NCBI GenBank assembly: GCA_963825765.1
Contig: CAWGUU010000004.1
Location: 186,001 to 250,000 of the forward strand
Reading direction: 5' to 3'
DNA: 64,000 bases
Source: CAWGUU01 sp963825765
GTDB taxonomy: Bacteria; Actinomycetota; Acidimicrobiia; Acidimicrobiales; AC-14
In this document: positions 42,736 to 51,284 of the stretch, piece by piece
How the letters are laid out: each line of letters starts with the position of its first letter
Numbering within the stretch: the stretch's first letter is position 1
Program-made: the position numbers and the translations under genes
Notes under the pieces: model-generated
What the model was told of the DNA's origin: nothing
Database searches by the model: none
Seen by the model: the letters and a program-made list of their open reading frames with translations, nothing else

Positions 42736-43111
42736 CTCGTCGACACGTTCTCCCAGATGGCCCGCAAACCGGTGCTGTGGCCGCGTGGACCGGGTGGCCT
42801 CCGGCACCCATGTCCCCGGCGACGGGTCACCCTCGAGATCTACGGACGTCGCCGCGGTGATCGTCTCGCCGAGCTGTCGGAGCTCCTCGCCTCGGGTGAG
42901 TACCGGTGCCAGCCGCTCGAGCCGCTCACCGCGCAGCGCAGCGGCCAGGTCCGCCACTGGGCCTGCCCACGGCGCGAGAGGGTGGCCCAGAGGGACCTTC
43001 CGCGAAGTCGCTGGCCGCCGGCTCGAGATCCAGGCGGCCGGGCGCCGCCAGGTCACCGTGGTGGGGCGTGAGATGGGACTGAGCCGCGCCGCCGGCGTCC
43101 GGCCCGTCGGC
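42736..43111. other. Gene-free stretch between transposase remnant and sigma factor gene
   Basis: A minus-strand frame is open through part of this region (to 43056) and ends in the transposase remnant, so more of that element may be present, but the upstream part matches nothing I recognise. No other gene is visible. Confidence 0.4.
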
Positions 43112-43696
43112 CTACCCGGCCGAGAGGGGGTTCGACAGGTCGCCGAGAGCGAGGTGAAGGGTCCGCAGCCCCGCTCGGATGCGCGACTTGATGGTCCCCT
43201 CGGGAGTCTCGAGGACCCGCGCTGCCTCCCGGTAGGTGCGCTCTCCGTAGAACGAGGACACGATGGCGTCGCGTTCGCCCGGGGGCAACTCGCCGATCGC
43301 CTTGGCGATGATCTCCGAACGCTCCCGTGCCAGCAGCTCCTGGTCGGACTCGACGAACGCCGCTGGGGCGAGTCTGGAAGTTCGATCCTCCCGGCCTCGC
43401 CGAGCGGTCTCGGAACGCACGACGTCGATCGCCCGACCGTTGGTCGACGCCAGCAGGAAGCTGCGCAGCGAGCCCCGGGCCGGGTCGAACCTCTGGGGAT
43501 CGGTCCAGAACCGAACGAACACGTCCTGCGTCACCTCGGCCGCCAGGGCCGGTCCACACACACGACAAGCCAATCCGTAGACCGCGTTCGAGTGTTCGCG
43601 GTAGATGTCCGCGAACCGAGCCTCTTCCATCGAGGTGTCGCGCCGGTCGCCACCAGCGAATCCGCCGCCTGCCGCAACCAAGTCCCTCTCCTTCAC
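43112..43696 (-). CDS. ECF-family RNA polymerase sigma factor
   Basis: The gene encodes up to 194 residues. Region 2 is FADIYREHSNAVYGLACRVC then AAEVTQDVFVRFWTDPQRFD and SLRSFLLASTNGRAIDVVRS. Region 4 is AIGELPPGERDAIVSSFYGE then RTYREAARVLETPEGTIKSR. GTG 43696 is the longest start; ATG 43630 (MEEARFADIY...) would give a more usual length. No anti-sigma gene is adjacent: downstream lie a transposase remnant and tRNA-Leu, upstream a 332-base gap. The regulon is unknown. Confidence 0.88.
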   Translation of the reverse strand: MKERDLVAAGGGFAGGDRRDTSMEEARFADIYREHSNAVYGLACRVCGPALAAEVTQDVFVRFWTDPQRFDPARGSLRSFLLASTNGRAIDVVRSETARRGREDRTSRLAPAAFVESDQELLARERSEIIAKAIGELPPGERDAIVSSFYGERTYREAARVLETPEGTIKSRIRAGLRTLHLALGDLSNPLSAG

Positions 43697-44028
43697 AGTT
43701 GATCACCAGGAGCGCCGCCGTGGTCCAGAGTTGCGCACGGCCGCTCCTACCCAGGCAGGTCGCGCCCTAACCGGCGCAAGTGGGAAGGACACCAGTGGTG
43801 TTCCCGGCCGGCCCCGTGTGCTGGCCACAGCCGCGGGGCGCTGGCCCGTTCCACGCGTTCATGCCGGGGCACGTCAATCGCTGCAGCTACGGATCGCTCC
43901 AACCGGTCGGTCGTGCCCGGCTTGCCCGTGGCCGGCTCGACGGTGAGGCGGTCACGGCCGGGCGACCTTGGCGCAGAGCGTCGCCGGAGCTGTGCGCATC
44001 ACGTGTCGTCAGGCCACGACCTTTGCCG
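43697..44028. other. Gene-free stretch upstream of the sigma factor gene
   Basis: These 332 bases between the sigma factor start and the CPBP protease stop show no convincing reading frame on either strand, and no hairpin or repeat stands out. The sigma factor promoter presumably lies at its left end. Confidence 0.5.
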
Positions 44029-44622
44029 CTACCGGGGAAGGAGGAAGAGCACGAGGGTGCTCCAGCTCAGATGCGTCAGCACCGGCGCCCACACAGCCCT
44101 CGTGACCCGCCTCTCGGCGCTGAACACGTACCCCATCACCAGGGCGGACGCGACCAGTGCCGGCTCGAGGGTGGCGATCGTGACGACGGTGTAGATGACG
44201 GTGGTCCACACGGCGGCTCGTCGACCCCCGATCGCGGACTGTAGGGCCCCCCGGAAGAACATCTCCTCGCCCACCGCGTTCACGAGAACTACGGCGAGCT
44301 GCATAGCGCGCGGCCCGGTGTCGGCCCGCCCCAGCACCCTGGCCACGCTGCCCGACAGAAGTGGCACCTGGTCGCCGGCCAGTTTCGCCACGACGAAGGC
44401 GCCGAAGAGGATCGCTCCCAACCCCACCGCGGCACCGACCTGGACCGGTCGCGGGAAGGGACGGTCGTTGCCCCACCAAGGGACCGGTCCTGCCGCGATG
44501 GCGCCGGCCATCCAGGTCGCGGCCGACGCCAGTCCGAAGCCGTAGAACGGGCCTGATCCGGGCACCGCGGCCAAGGTGGCCCAGAGCAGGCCGGCCCCGA
44601 CAACGAGAGTCAAGCCGATCAC
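44029..44622 (-). CDS. CPBP family intramembrane metalloprotease
   Basis: The gene encodes 197 residues with about six membrane spans. The CPBP (CAAX protease/bacteriocin-processing) motif 1 is VNAVGEEMFFRGALQSAIGG (paired Glu and Arg), and the later APVLTHLSWSTLVLF supplies the motif His. Such proteins cleave substrates within the membrane and often affect stress or peptide maturation; the substrate here is unknown. It follows the SDR gene on the same strand after 47 bases. Confidence 0.85.
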   Translation of the reverse strand: MIGLTLVVGAGLLWATLAAVPGSGPFYGFGLASAATWMAGAIAAGPVPWWGNDRPFPRPVQVGAAVGLGAILFGAFVVAKLAGDQVPLLSGSVARVLGRADTGPRAMQLAVVLVNAVGEEMFFRGALQSAIGGRRAAVWTTVIYTVVTIATLEPALVASALVMGYVFSAERRVTRAVWAPVLTHLSWSTLVLFLLPR

Positions 44623-44669
44623 CCGCCAGCGCCGACCCTGATGGCCGGCGACTCTCGTGCCGGGAATGC

Positions 44670-45575
44670 TCAGGTGGCGGCACCCAGGCCGAGGCGCCGC
44701 GCCCGCGCTGCAAGCGCCTGCTGGGCGGCGTCATCGAAGCTCATGGCCCGGTGCTCGGTGAGCTGCTCGATACGCCGGTCGTGCACGACGACCTCGTTCG
44801 ACATCGAATCGATGATGGCCCGGGCGGTGACGAGATCGACGTCGGTGATCAGCCGCAGCCAGTGGGAGGACAGGCGGGGTGACAGCAGCGGTACGGGCAC
44901 GATCAACCGGACGATGCCGCCCGGCATCCTTCCGACCGTCTTGAGCATCTTCCCGTAGGTGAGCGGCTCGGGCCCGCCCACGTCGAACGTCTCGCCGAGC
45001 GCCTCCTCCCGCCCGAGGACCCCGAGGAGGAAGGCGATCACATCATCGATGGCGACCGGCTGAGTGCGCGTCTGCACCCACCGGGGGGTGATCATGACCG
45101 GGAGCCGCGATACGAGCTGGCGGAGGATCTCCCACGATATGCCGCCGTCGCCCACGACGATGCCCGCACGGAGCACCGTGGTGGGGACTCGAGCGGCCAG
45201 GATTCCCTCAACCTCGCGCCGGCTGGAAAGGTGAGCCGACAGCTCGTCGTTGTCCTCGCCCAGCCCGCCGAGGTAGATCACCTGGCGTACGCCCGCCGCC
45301 GCGGCGGCGTCGCCGAAGGCCTCGGCGCCCATACGATCCAGCTCCTCGAAGTCCTCCGATGCCAGCGAGTGGACCAAGTAGTAGGCGGCTTCGCAGCCCC
45401 CCAGGGCGGCGGCCAGGCTGGCGGGCTTGCTGACATCGCCACCCACCGCCGTTCCGGCACCCCTGTAGGAGTCGGGACGCCGTGTCATTGCCCTGACCTC
45501 GTGTCCGGCGGAGACCAGCCCAGCACACAGCCTCGCGCCCACGAAGCCGGTCGCACCGGTTACCAAGGTCCGCAT
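44670..45575 (-). CDS. NAD(P)-binding SDR-family protein (NmrA-like)
   Basis: The gene encodes 301 residues. The Rossmann motif is TLVTGATGFVGARLCAGLVS, then AMTRRPDSYRGAG, GCEAAYYLVHSL (YxLVHS replaces the usual catalytic Tyr block), and VIYLGGLGEDNDELSAHLSS. TTVLRAGIVVGDGGISWEIL and QPVAIDDVIAFLLGVL follow. This is the atypical SDR type related to NmrA and to the NADH-ubiquinone 39 kDa subunit. The reaction is unknown. The start is ATG 45575, divergent from the DUF2254 gene. Confidence 0.82.
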   Translation of the reverse strand: MRTLVTGATGFVGARLCAGLVSAGHEVRAMTRRPDSYRGAGTAVGGDVSKPASLAAALGGCEAAYYLVHSLASEDFEELDRMGAEAFGDAAAAAGVRQVIYLGGLGEDNDELSAHLSSRREVEGILAARVPTTVLRAGIVVGDGGISWEILRQLVSRLPVMITPRWVQTRTQPVAIDDVIAFLLGVLGREEALGETFDVGGPEPLTYGKMLKTVGRMPGGIVRLIVPVPLLSPRLSSHWLRLITDVDLVTARAIIDSMSNEVVVHDRRIEQLTEHRAMSFDDAAQQALAARARRLGLGAAT

Positions 45576-45841
45576 GTCGGCGCTCTACCCAACCCCCATG
45601 GTACTCAGCTCGTTACGGTCGAGCACAAGGTGGCGGTGGGGTCCATCGTGCGCGCCTTCCGGCTGGCGGGTCTGCCCGACGAGGCGACCCTCCACCACCC
45701 CCCCCCCGACGTGGGCACCCACCCGGGGTGAGTTTCCGTGCTGCGTCGAACGCGCCCGAGACTGCGCCGGCGACGGCTCGGGGCCGCGGCGCGGCCTTGG
45801 ACCGGGGCTGAGGTGACAGACCCTCCCGTGGTGCGGGCAGG

Positions 45842-47188
45842 ATGGGGCGTATGCGTCTGCGTCTCTCTGCTCTTGCGGAAAAGACGAAGGCGAGCCTGTT
45901 CCTCGTCCCCATGGCCAGCGTCGTGGCCGCCATCGCCTTCGGCCAGATGAGCGTTTATGTGGACAGCCGGCTCGACGGGGGGTCGGCCGATCTGGCTTTC
46001 GGGCTCTCGTCGACGGTTGACAGCGCCCGGGCCGTGCTCACGACGATCGCCGGAGCGACTATCACCTTCGCCGGCATCGCCTTCTCGGTGTCGTTGCTCA
46101 TCATCCAGCTCGGCTCCAGCCAGTACTCGCCGAGGGTGGTCCACACCCTCTTCCGTGACCCCTTCAACAGGCGGGTTATGGGGCTGGTCGTCGGGACGTT
46201 CACCTACTGCCTCATCGTCCTGCGCTCGGTGCGCTCGGCGCTGGAGGAGAGCGGCAGGCCGGTCATCCCCAACCTGTCGGTCGCCATCGCCGTCCTGCTC
46301 GGGATCGCCGCCATCCTGGCCATCGTCGCCTTCATCAACCACAGCGCCCATTCGATGGACATCAGCGAGATCCTCGAACGGGTCACGCGTGATGCGATCG
46401 ACCAGATCCGCTCCCAATGGCTCCTCGATGATCCCGGCGAGCCCGGCCACGAGGCGCCGTGGTCGGCGCCGACGCACGAGGTGCGGTTCCGCCGGACCGG
46501 CTGGGTACAGCAGGTCGACCTCGACGCCCTGCTCGAGGCCGCTCCGGCAGGGGGAACGATCCTCCTCGACACCCTGCCGGGGCGTTATGCGATCGTGGGG
46601 GTTCCGGCGTGCAGGATCTCACCGCCTCCCGACGACGTCGAGGCGAGCGAGCGGCGTATCTGGGGCGCCATCGGGATCGGCCAGACCCGGACGATGCAGC
46701 AGGACATCTCCTACGGCCTGCGCCAGTTGGTCGATGTCGCGCTCAAGGCCCTCTCGCCCGGAATCAACGACCCGACGACCGCCCAGGACGCGATCTTCCA
46801 CGCCGCAGCGGTGTTGGGGGAGGCGCTGAGGCGCAACCCACCGCCGGCCGCACTCACCGGCGACGGCGACCGGCGGCTGTTCCTCTGCCAGCAGCACACC
46901 CATGGCGAGCTGGTCCGGCTCACCTTCGACGAGGTGCGCCAGGCTGCGGCGGCGCTGCCGGTCGTGTGCGTCTACCTCATCGAGGCGCTCGAGCTGCTGC
47001 ACCTGTCGGTGGTCGCGGCCGGCCTCCACGACCGCTCCGACGTCCTCGCCGAACAGGCCCGACTCGTCCTGGCCGGCTGCGAGGCCGCCGACCTCCTCCC
47101 CCACGACCTCGCCGTCGTGCGGGACGCCTACGAGAAGCGGTTCGGGGGCCCGGTCCGACCTGCGCCGGAAGCGGCCGTCCCCAGCTGA
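45842..47188 (+). CDS. DUF2254 family membrane protein
   Basis: The gene encodes 448 residues. Four membrane helices lie in the first 165 residues (ASLFLVPMASVVAAIAFGQM; TTIAGATITFAGIAFSVSLL; GLVVGTFTYCLIVLRSV; NLSVAIAVLLGIAAILAIVA). A long soluble part includes QDISYGLRQLVDVALKALSP and GINDPTTAQDA, the family's best-conserved block. It is predicted to be in the inner membrane. Function is not established. ATG 45842 or 45851 is the start. A poly-C tract (C10 at 45698-45707) lies about 135 bases upstream, in the divergent spacer. Confidence 0.85.
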   Translation: MGRMRLRLSALAEKTKASLFLVPMASVVAAIAFGQMSVYVDSRLDGGSADLAFGLSSTVDSARAVLTTIAGATITFAGIAFSVSLLIIQLGSSQYSPRVVHTLFRDPFNRRVMGLVVGTFTYCLIVLRSVRSALEESGRPVIPNLSVAIAVLLGIAAILAIVAFINHSAHSMDISEILERVTRDAIDQIRSQWLLDDPGEPGHEAPWSAPTHEVRFRRTGWVQQVDLDALLEAAPAGGTILLDTLPGRYAIVGVPACRISPPPDDVEASERRIWGAIGIGQTRTMQQDISYGLRQLVDVALKALSPGINDPTTAQDAIFHAAAVLGEALRRNPPPAALTGDGDRRLFLCQQHTHGELVRLTFDEVRQAAAALPVVCVYLIEALELLHLSVVAAGLHDRSDVLAEQARLVLAGCEAADLLPHDLAVVRDAYEKRFGGPVRPAPEAAVPS

Positions 47189-47692
47189 CCTGACCACTGG
47201 GGCGACCGAGCGCCGCCCTCTCTCACGCAGGGGTGGAAGTCGCAGGATCCCGGGCGACGCAGGAGACCCGGCCGGATGCTGGCGAGCTACGGGGCGTCAA
47301 TCCGGACCATCAAGAGTGCGACCGACGGCATCGCCAGGGGGCCCCGTCATTCTCGTGATCCGGGCCCACTCCGGTGTCATCGATCCGGAGACACTGGCAC
47401 CTGGCTGCCTGCGATCGCTTCTTGCCCGGCTTCGCGGGCCGTGTCTTGAGGTCGCGGCACTTGCCCAGCCCGGCTATCGGCGGTTGCACCGCGCCCGGGA
47501 CCGGGCCCGCCTTGAACTGCGCGACGAGTCGCGAGACAAGACCAACGAGTTCCTGGCGATGCTCCCGCCGGGCAACGCTGGGGGCCGTACGCCGGCGACT
47601 ACTCGAGATGCGCGACGAGGGTGTTGACTGCGATCTTCGTGGCGAGCAGGTTGAACTTGCGAGACTCGCCTCAGCCCGCTCGACCCAAACGG
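47189..47692. other. Gene-poor stretch with a possible histidine kinase fragment
   Basis: About 500 bases hold no complete gene. A weak inverted repeat (CCCCAG 47179-47184 with CTGGGG 47197-47202) spans the DUF2254 gene stop. Around 47484-47570 on the + strand the reading LELRDESRDKTNEFLAMLP resembles the start of a HisKA dimerisation helix (the K-N/D-EFLA-L pattern) but ends at once in unrelated sequence. I take it as a scrap of a degraded kinase gene, with low certainty. Confidence 0.35.
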
Positions 47693-48907
47693 TCACTCCC
47701 CAGCCGAGCCCAGTGGAACGCGGAGTGCAACCACGGCCACATCATCGTGGGGGTCGCCGCACTGAAACGCCATCACGTCGGCGGCGATCCCATCGGCCAA
47801 CGATCGTGCAGAGCCGCCGGTGCCGATGATGGCTGCCAGGCGTTCCTCGCCGTAGAACTCGGCCCCGCACCGCCCTTCGGTGACGCCGTCGGTAAACAGA
47901 ACGACCGCATCGCCCGGCCGGAGGACGATCTCGGTGTCGAAGAACTCCGGTTGTTCCAGCACACCGAGGAGGGATCCCGGTCGACCAACGGCCGTCGGGC
48001 GGTCGCCGCGCCGGAGGAGCACCGGTAACGGGTGACCGCCCGCGCTCACAGTGGCTGCCCATGAACCGGCGTCGGAACGCATGCGTAACATCGCCGCGGT
48101 GCAGAACCGGTCGGTGTCGTGGCCGAGAAGGACGTCGTTAAGGGCGTCGAGCGCCTGGGACGGCAGGGGCAGTCGGACGGCGGCACCCCGCAGCGCATAG
48201 CGGGCAATCGCGGTTACGACGGCAGCGTCGGCACCCTTCCCGCACACGTCGCCGATGACCAGAGCCCAATCCCCCGCCCCGATCTGGAAGATGTCGTAGA
48301 AGTCCCCTCCGACCTCGGTGCCGTCGCCCGCCGGCCGGTAGGCGGCGGCGATGTCGAGCCCGGGCACGCAGGGAGGGGCTGGCGGGATGAGCGTGCGCTG
48401 CAGTGTCTGGGCCAGCGCCCGGGCGCGGGCTTCGGACTCCTCCGCCCGCCGTTTGGCCCGCAGCAGCTCCTGCTCGTAGGCCCGGCGCTCGGTGGCGTCG
48501 AAGACGGCTGTCCGTACGACGGCCGGGTTCCGGTTGGCGTCGCACTCGAGGACCGAGTTCACCAGGACGGGAAGACGACGGCCATCGGCCCGGACGATGT
48601 CGACGGCGATGCCGTGGGCGCTGCCCTGCATCCGCAGCATCGGGGCGTAGTGGGTCTCGTGGTAGATGCGCCCACCGGCGCTCAACAGGTCGGCGAAGGT
48701 CCGACGACCGACCACGTCCTGGCGCTGGTACCCGGTGAGCGTCAGGAAGGTCTGGTTGACCTTGATGATGGTGCCGTCCGGTGTGGTCGACAGATACCCG
48801 CAGGGAGCGCGCTCGTAGAGCTGGTCGGCGTCGTCTTCGAGCAGGGCATCGTAAAAGCCGTCAAGCGCCTCCTCGTTGCTCACCTCAGCGTCGGGCCGGG
48901 CAGTCAC
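47693..48907 (-). CDS. rsbP: PAS-PP2C phosphatase, RsbP-like
   Basis: The gene encodes 404 residues. A PAS domain (about 30-150: LYERAPCGYLSTTPDGTIIK, FLTLTGYQRQDVVGRRTFAD, VFDATERRAYEQEL) and a short coiled coil lead to a SpoIIE/PP2C-type phosphatase (about 180-400: YRPAGDGTEVGGDFYDIF, LVIGDVCGKGADAAVVTA, VVLFTDGVTEGR, DPHDDVAVVALRVP) with the metal-binding Asp residues present. GTG 48907 overlaps the stop of the upstream hydrolase gene. In Bacillus subtilis the same pair, RsbQ-RsbP, reports energy stress by dephosphorylating RsbV. The hydrolase next to it is clearly RsbQ-like, which supports this role. Confidence 0.85.
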   Translation of the reverse strand: MTARPDAEVSNEEALDGFYDALLEDDADQLYERAPCGYLSTTPDGTIIKVNQTFLTLTGYQRQDVVGRRTFADLLSAGGRIYHETHYAPMLRMQGSAHGIAVDIVRADGRRLPVLVNSVLECDANRNPAVVRTAVFDATERRAYEQELLRAKRRAEESEARARALAQTLQRTLIPPAPPCVPGLDIAAAYRPAGDGTEVGGDFYDIFQIGAGDWALVIGDVCGKGADAAVVTAIARYALRGAAVRLPLPSQALDALNDVLLGHDTDRFCTAAMLRMRSDAGSWAATVSAGGHPLPVLLRRGDRPTAVGRPGSLLGVLEQPEFFDTEIVLRPGDAVVLFTDGVTEGRCGAEFYGEERLAAIIGTGGSARSLADGIAADVMAFQCGDPHDDVAVVALRVPLGSAGE

Positions 48908-49701
48908 CCACGGACGAATGCGGCGATGGCGTCGGCCGTCTGATCGGGCGCGCTCAGATTGGGGCAGTGGCCGGTGGCCTCCAGGAGCACAAATGAGCTG
49001 TCGGGCAGTGCATCGCTCACATAGGTCCCCACCGCCACGGGGGCGATGGCATCGTTGGCGCACTGCAGGACCAGGCAGGGCGTGCGCACCCGGGCCAGGT
49101 CGGCCCGGTTGTCGGAGAGGAACGTGACCCGGGCGAATCGCCGGGCGATTTCGGGATCGCTTCGACAGAAGCTGGCCGTGAGCTCCTCGCCGAGCTCGGG
49201 GCGCTCGGGATTGCCCATGATCACCGGTGCCATGGCGCTGGACCATCCGAGGAAGTTGCTGTCGAGCGACTCCAGTAGATCGGCGATGTCCGCCTCACTG
49301 AAGCCCCCGACATAGGCACCGTCGTCGATGTAGCGCGGCGAGGGGCCGACCAGCACCAGCTTCGCAAACCGATCGGGCTCCCTGACTGCGGCCAAGACGC
49401 CGATCATGGCGGAAACTGAATGTCCGACGAAGATCACGTCACGCAGATCCAGGTCCCGACAGATGTCCAGGACATCATCGGCGTAGGCGTCGAGGGAGGT
49501 ATATCTGCTCGAATCGTAGGCTGAGATGTCGGAGCCTCCGGCCCCGACGTAGTCGAAGAGTACGACCCGGAAGTCGTCCTCGAAGCGTGGTGCCACATAG
49601 CGCCACATGTTCTGATCGCACCCAAAGCCGTGGGCGAAGACCATTGGCTGTCCGCTCGTCTGTCCGATGATCTTCACGTTGTACCGCTCGACGACACCCA
49701 C
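48904..49701 (-). CDS. rsbQ: RsbQ-like alpha/beta hydrolase
   Basis: This 265-residue protein is strongly like Bacillus RsbQ and the plant D14/KAI2 receptors. GQPMVFAHGFGCDQNMWRYV, VVLFDYVGAGGSDISAYDSS, and the nucleophile Ser in DVIFVGHSVSAMIGVLAA are followed by the Asp in LQCANDAIAPVAV and the His in EATGHCPNLSAPDQTA, so the triad is complete. RsbQ is needed for RsbP activation and probably binds a small hydrophobic ligand. The four-base overlap with rsbP means the two are translated together. The start is ATG 49701. Confidence 0.9.
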   Translation of the reverse strand: MGVVERYNVKIIGQTSGQPMVFAHGFGCDQNMWRYVAPRFEDDFRVVLFDYVGAGGSDISAYDSSRYTSLDAYADDVLDICRDLDLRDVIFVGHSVSAMIGVLAAVREPDRFAKLVLVGPSPRYIDDGAYVGGFSEADIADLLESLDSNFLGWSSAMAPVIMGNPERPELGEELTASFCRSDPEIARRFARVTFLSDNRADLARVRTPCLVLQCANDAIAPVAVGTYVSDALPDSSFVLLEATGHCPNLSAPDQTADAIAAFVRG

Positions 49702-49949
49702 CGGCTCAGGCTAGCTGCGCTCGTCGCGCCGAGCGCGGCGACGCGCACAAAGAGGGTGACAATAGCGTCGGGCGAACTGAGCGCCATGCTCCCGAGTCGG
49801 GCCAGGAGGATGGTCGCGGCCAGCCCCTTCTGAACCGCCCTGCTTTCCGCGGACATTCGTGGGTTGGTTTCCAACGGTGCCGGTTGGACCAGCTTGGGCA
49901 CCATGCACCATGCGAGTCCGTCCGGGAGTGTGACCGGTCTACTTCGGGC

Positions 49950-50165
49950 TCACGCGGCCTCCCGCTGCCGGGCCTCGCGCCAGGTGGCCTCGAACTCCGC
50001 GGGCGGGACGTCGCCGCCGGCACCGTGGAGGCGGCTGTCGTTCCACCAGTGCACCCGGGCGGCGGTGGCGACCTCGACGTCGTCGCGGTTGCGCCACGGT
50101 CCCTGGCGGTGGATCAGCTCGTTCTTGTAGAGGCCGTTGGCCGACTCGGCCAGCGCGTTGAAGTC
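49950..50165 (-). pseudogene. 3' remnant of an IS3-family transposase OrfB
   Basis: The minus-strand frame reads ANGLYKNELIHRQGPWRNRD then DVEVATAARVHWWNDSRLHG and DVPPAEFEATWREARQREAA and a TGA at 49950. This is the end of an IS3 integrase (LYK-ELI, then the W-N-R-LH-LG-PP-E pattern). It is cut at 50165: the next codon upstream is a stop, and the rest of the gene, including the DDE core, is missing. Confidence 0.8.
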
Positions 50166-50184
50166 CTATAGATGTCAAGTCGAT

Positions 50185-50346
50185 CTACGCGGCAGACGCG
50201 AGCACCGCGGTCGAGCTCGGCGGCGGGAGGAGGTTGAAGATCTCCCGGGCGAGATAGCGCTTCAGGCAGCGGATGATCTCGCGCTTCGAGAGCCCCTCGG
50301 CGGTGCGTCGCTCGACGTAGGCGATGGTCGGTGGGTGCCAGCGCAT
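50185..50346 (-). pseudogene. 3' remnant of an IS110-family transposase
   Basis: The minus-strand frame reads TIAYVERRTAEGLSKREIIR then CLKRYLAREIFNLL and a stop at 50185, which is the C-terminal helix region of IS110-type transposases. Only the last 53 codons remain; beyond 50346 the sequence belongs to a different, + strand, membrane-protein fragment. It lies 19 bases from the IS3 remnant. Confidence 0.72.
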
Positions 50347-50347
50347 G

Positions 50348-50473
50348 GTCGGCGTCCTCCCTGCGCCCCTCTGGATCGTCCTGTTCCTGATCGCCGGCAT
50401 CATCGTCGGCTTCACGCTCTTCTTCGCCGACAGCGGCGAGCCGGCAGTGGTCCAGGCGCTGCTCATGGGCAGC
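50348..50473 (+). pseudogene. Fragment of a DUF4239-like membrane protein
   Basis: The + strand frame reads LPAPLWIVLFLIAGIIVGFT then LFFADSGEPAVVQALLMGS, a membrane-protein segment that fits the second half of DUF4239 proteins as I recall them. The N-terminal part is missing, replaced by the IS110 remnant, and the sequence after LLMGS is unrelated. By chance it is in frame with the acetyltransferase gene, so an automatic start call would wrongly attach it to that gene. Confidence 0.5.
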
Positions 50474-50602
50474 GAGGCGCGACAGGTCGTCGGGGACACC
50501 GGTGCTCTGCCCTGCGACGCGACCGGCCAGGAGAACCCGTGGACGTCAGCTTTTCGGAATTCGGGCCTTCTCGACGGGACGGCCGGAAGGCAGGCTGTCA
50601 GG

Positions 50603-51184
50603 ATGAGTGACGAGACCACGCCCGGCGACGGCCGCACCACTAAGGAGCGGATGTTCGCCGGTGAGCTCTACATCGCCGACGATCCCGCGCTGGTGGCGGA
50701 GAACCTTCGGGCCATGCGGCTCATCGAGGCGTACAACGCCAGCCCCGCAGCTGATCCCGACGCCCGGGGGCGCATCCTCGACGTGTTGCTGGCCGCCTTC
50801 GGCGAGGGGAGCGAGATACGCCCACCGCTGTACTGCGACTACGGCTACAACCTGCGGGTCGGCGCCCGGACGTTCGTCAACTTCGGTCTGGTGGCGCTCG
50901 ACGTCGCGCCCGTCACCATCGGCGACGACGTCCAGATCGGCCCCCGTGTCCAGCTGCTGACCCCTACCCACCCGGTCGAAGCCGAGCCCCGGCGGGCCAA
51001 GTGGGAGGCGGCCCTGCCGATCGCCATCGGCGACAATGTCTGGCTGGGAGGCGGCGCCATCGTCCTCCCCGGCGTGAGCATCGGGGAGAACACCGTCGTG
51101 GGCGCCGGCGCCGTCGTCACCCGTGACCTCCCTGCCGGCGTCGTCGCCGTCGGCAATCCGGCGCGGGTAATCCGCTCGCTCTAG
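50603..51184 (+). CDS. Maltose/galactoside O-acetyltransferase family protein
   Basis: This 193-residue left-handed beta-helix acetyltransferase has TKERMFAGELYIADDPALVA (Mac domain start), YCDYGYNLRVGARTFVNFGL, VTIGDDVQIGPRVQLLTPTH (His at the active site), IAIGDNVWLGGGAIVLPGVS and ENTVVGAGAVVTRDLPAGVV. It transfers acetyl from acetyl-CoA to a sugar hydroxyl. ATG 50603 is chosen; the longer frame to the left belongs to a membrane-protein fragment. The length is typical for the family. Confidence 0.9.
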   Translation: MSDETTPGDGRTTKERMFAGELYIADDPALVAENLRAMRLIEAYNASPAADPDARGRILDVLLAAFGEGSEIRPPLYCDYGYNLRVGARTFVNFGLVALDVAPVTIGDDVQIGPRVQLLTPTHPVEAEPRRAKWEAALPIAIGDNVWLGGGAIVLPGVSIGENTVVGAGAVVTRDLPAGVVAVGNPARVIRSL

Positions 51185-51284
51185 ACCCATCGCGGACATG
51201 AACGGGAGGTGTATCAGGGGTGTCCCCCCGGCGCTCTTGTGACGGTGGGCAGTGCGAGCCGACGCACGATTAAGGGGGCCAGAG

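Noticed and set aside
45698..45707. C10 tract as a phase-variation switch for the DUF2254 gene
   Set aside because: It lies in the spacer about 135 bases before the start, not in the coding region, and not clearly between promoter elements.
47484..47570. Possible histidine kinase gene after the DUF2254 gene
   Set aside because: Only about 20 residues resemble a HisKA helix, with no ATPase domain or second motif; kept only as a note in the region entry.
49702..49904. Minus-strand frame with MSAESRAVQKGLAATILLAR as a small membrane protein
   Set aside because: There is no ribosome binding site, it overlaps the rsbQ start, and composition is not clearly coding.
50324..50602. Extended start for the O-acetyltransferase giving a membrane-anchored form
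   Set aside because: The upstream part looks like a fragment of another family (DUF4239-like) next to transposase scraps, and the enzyme has normal length from ATG 50603.
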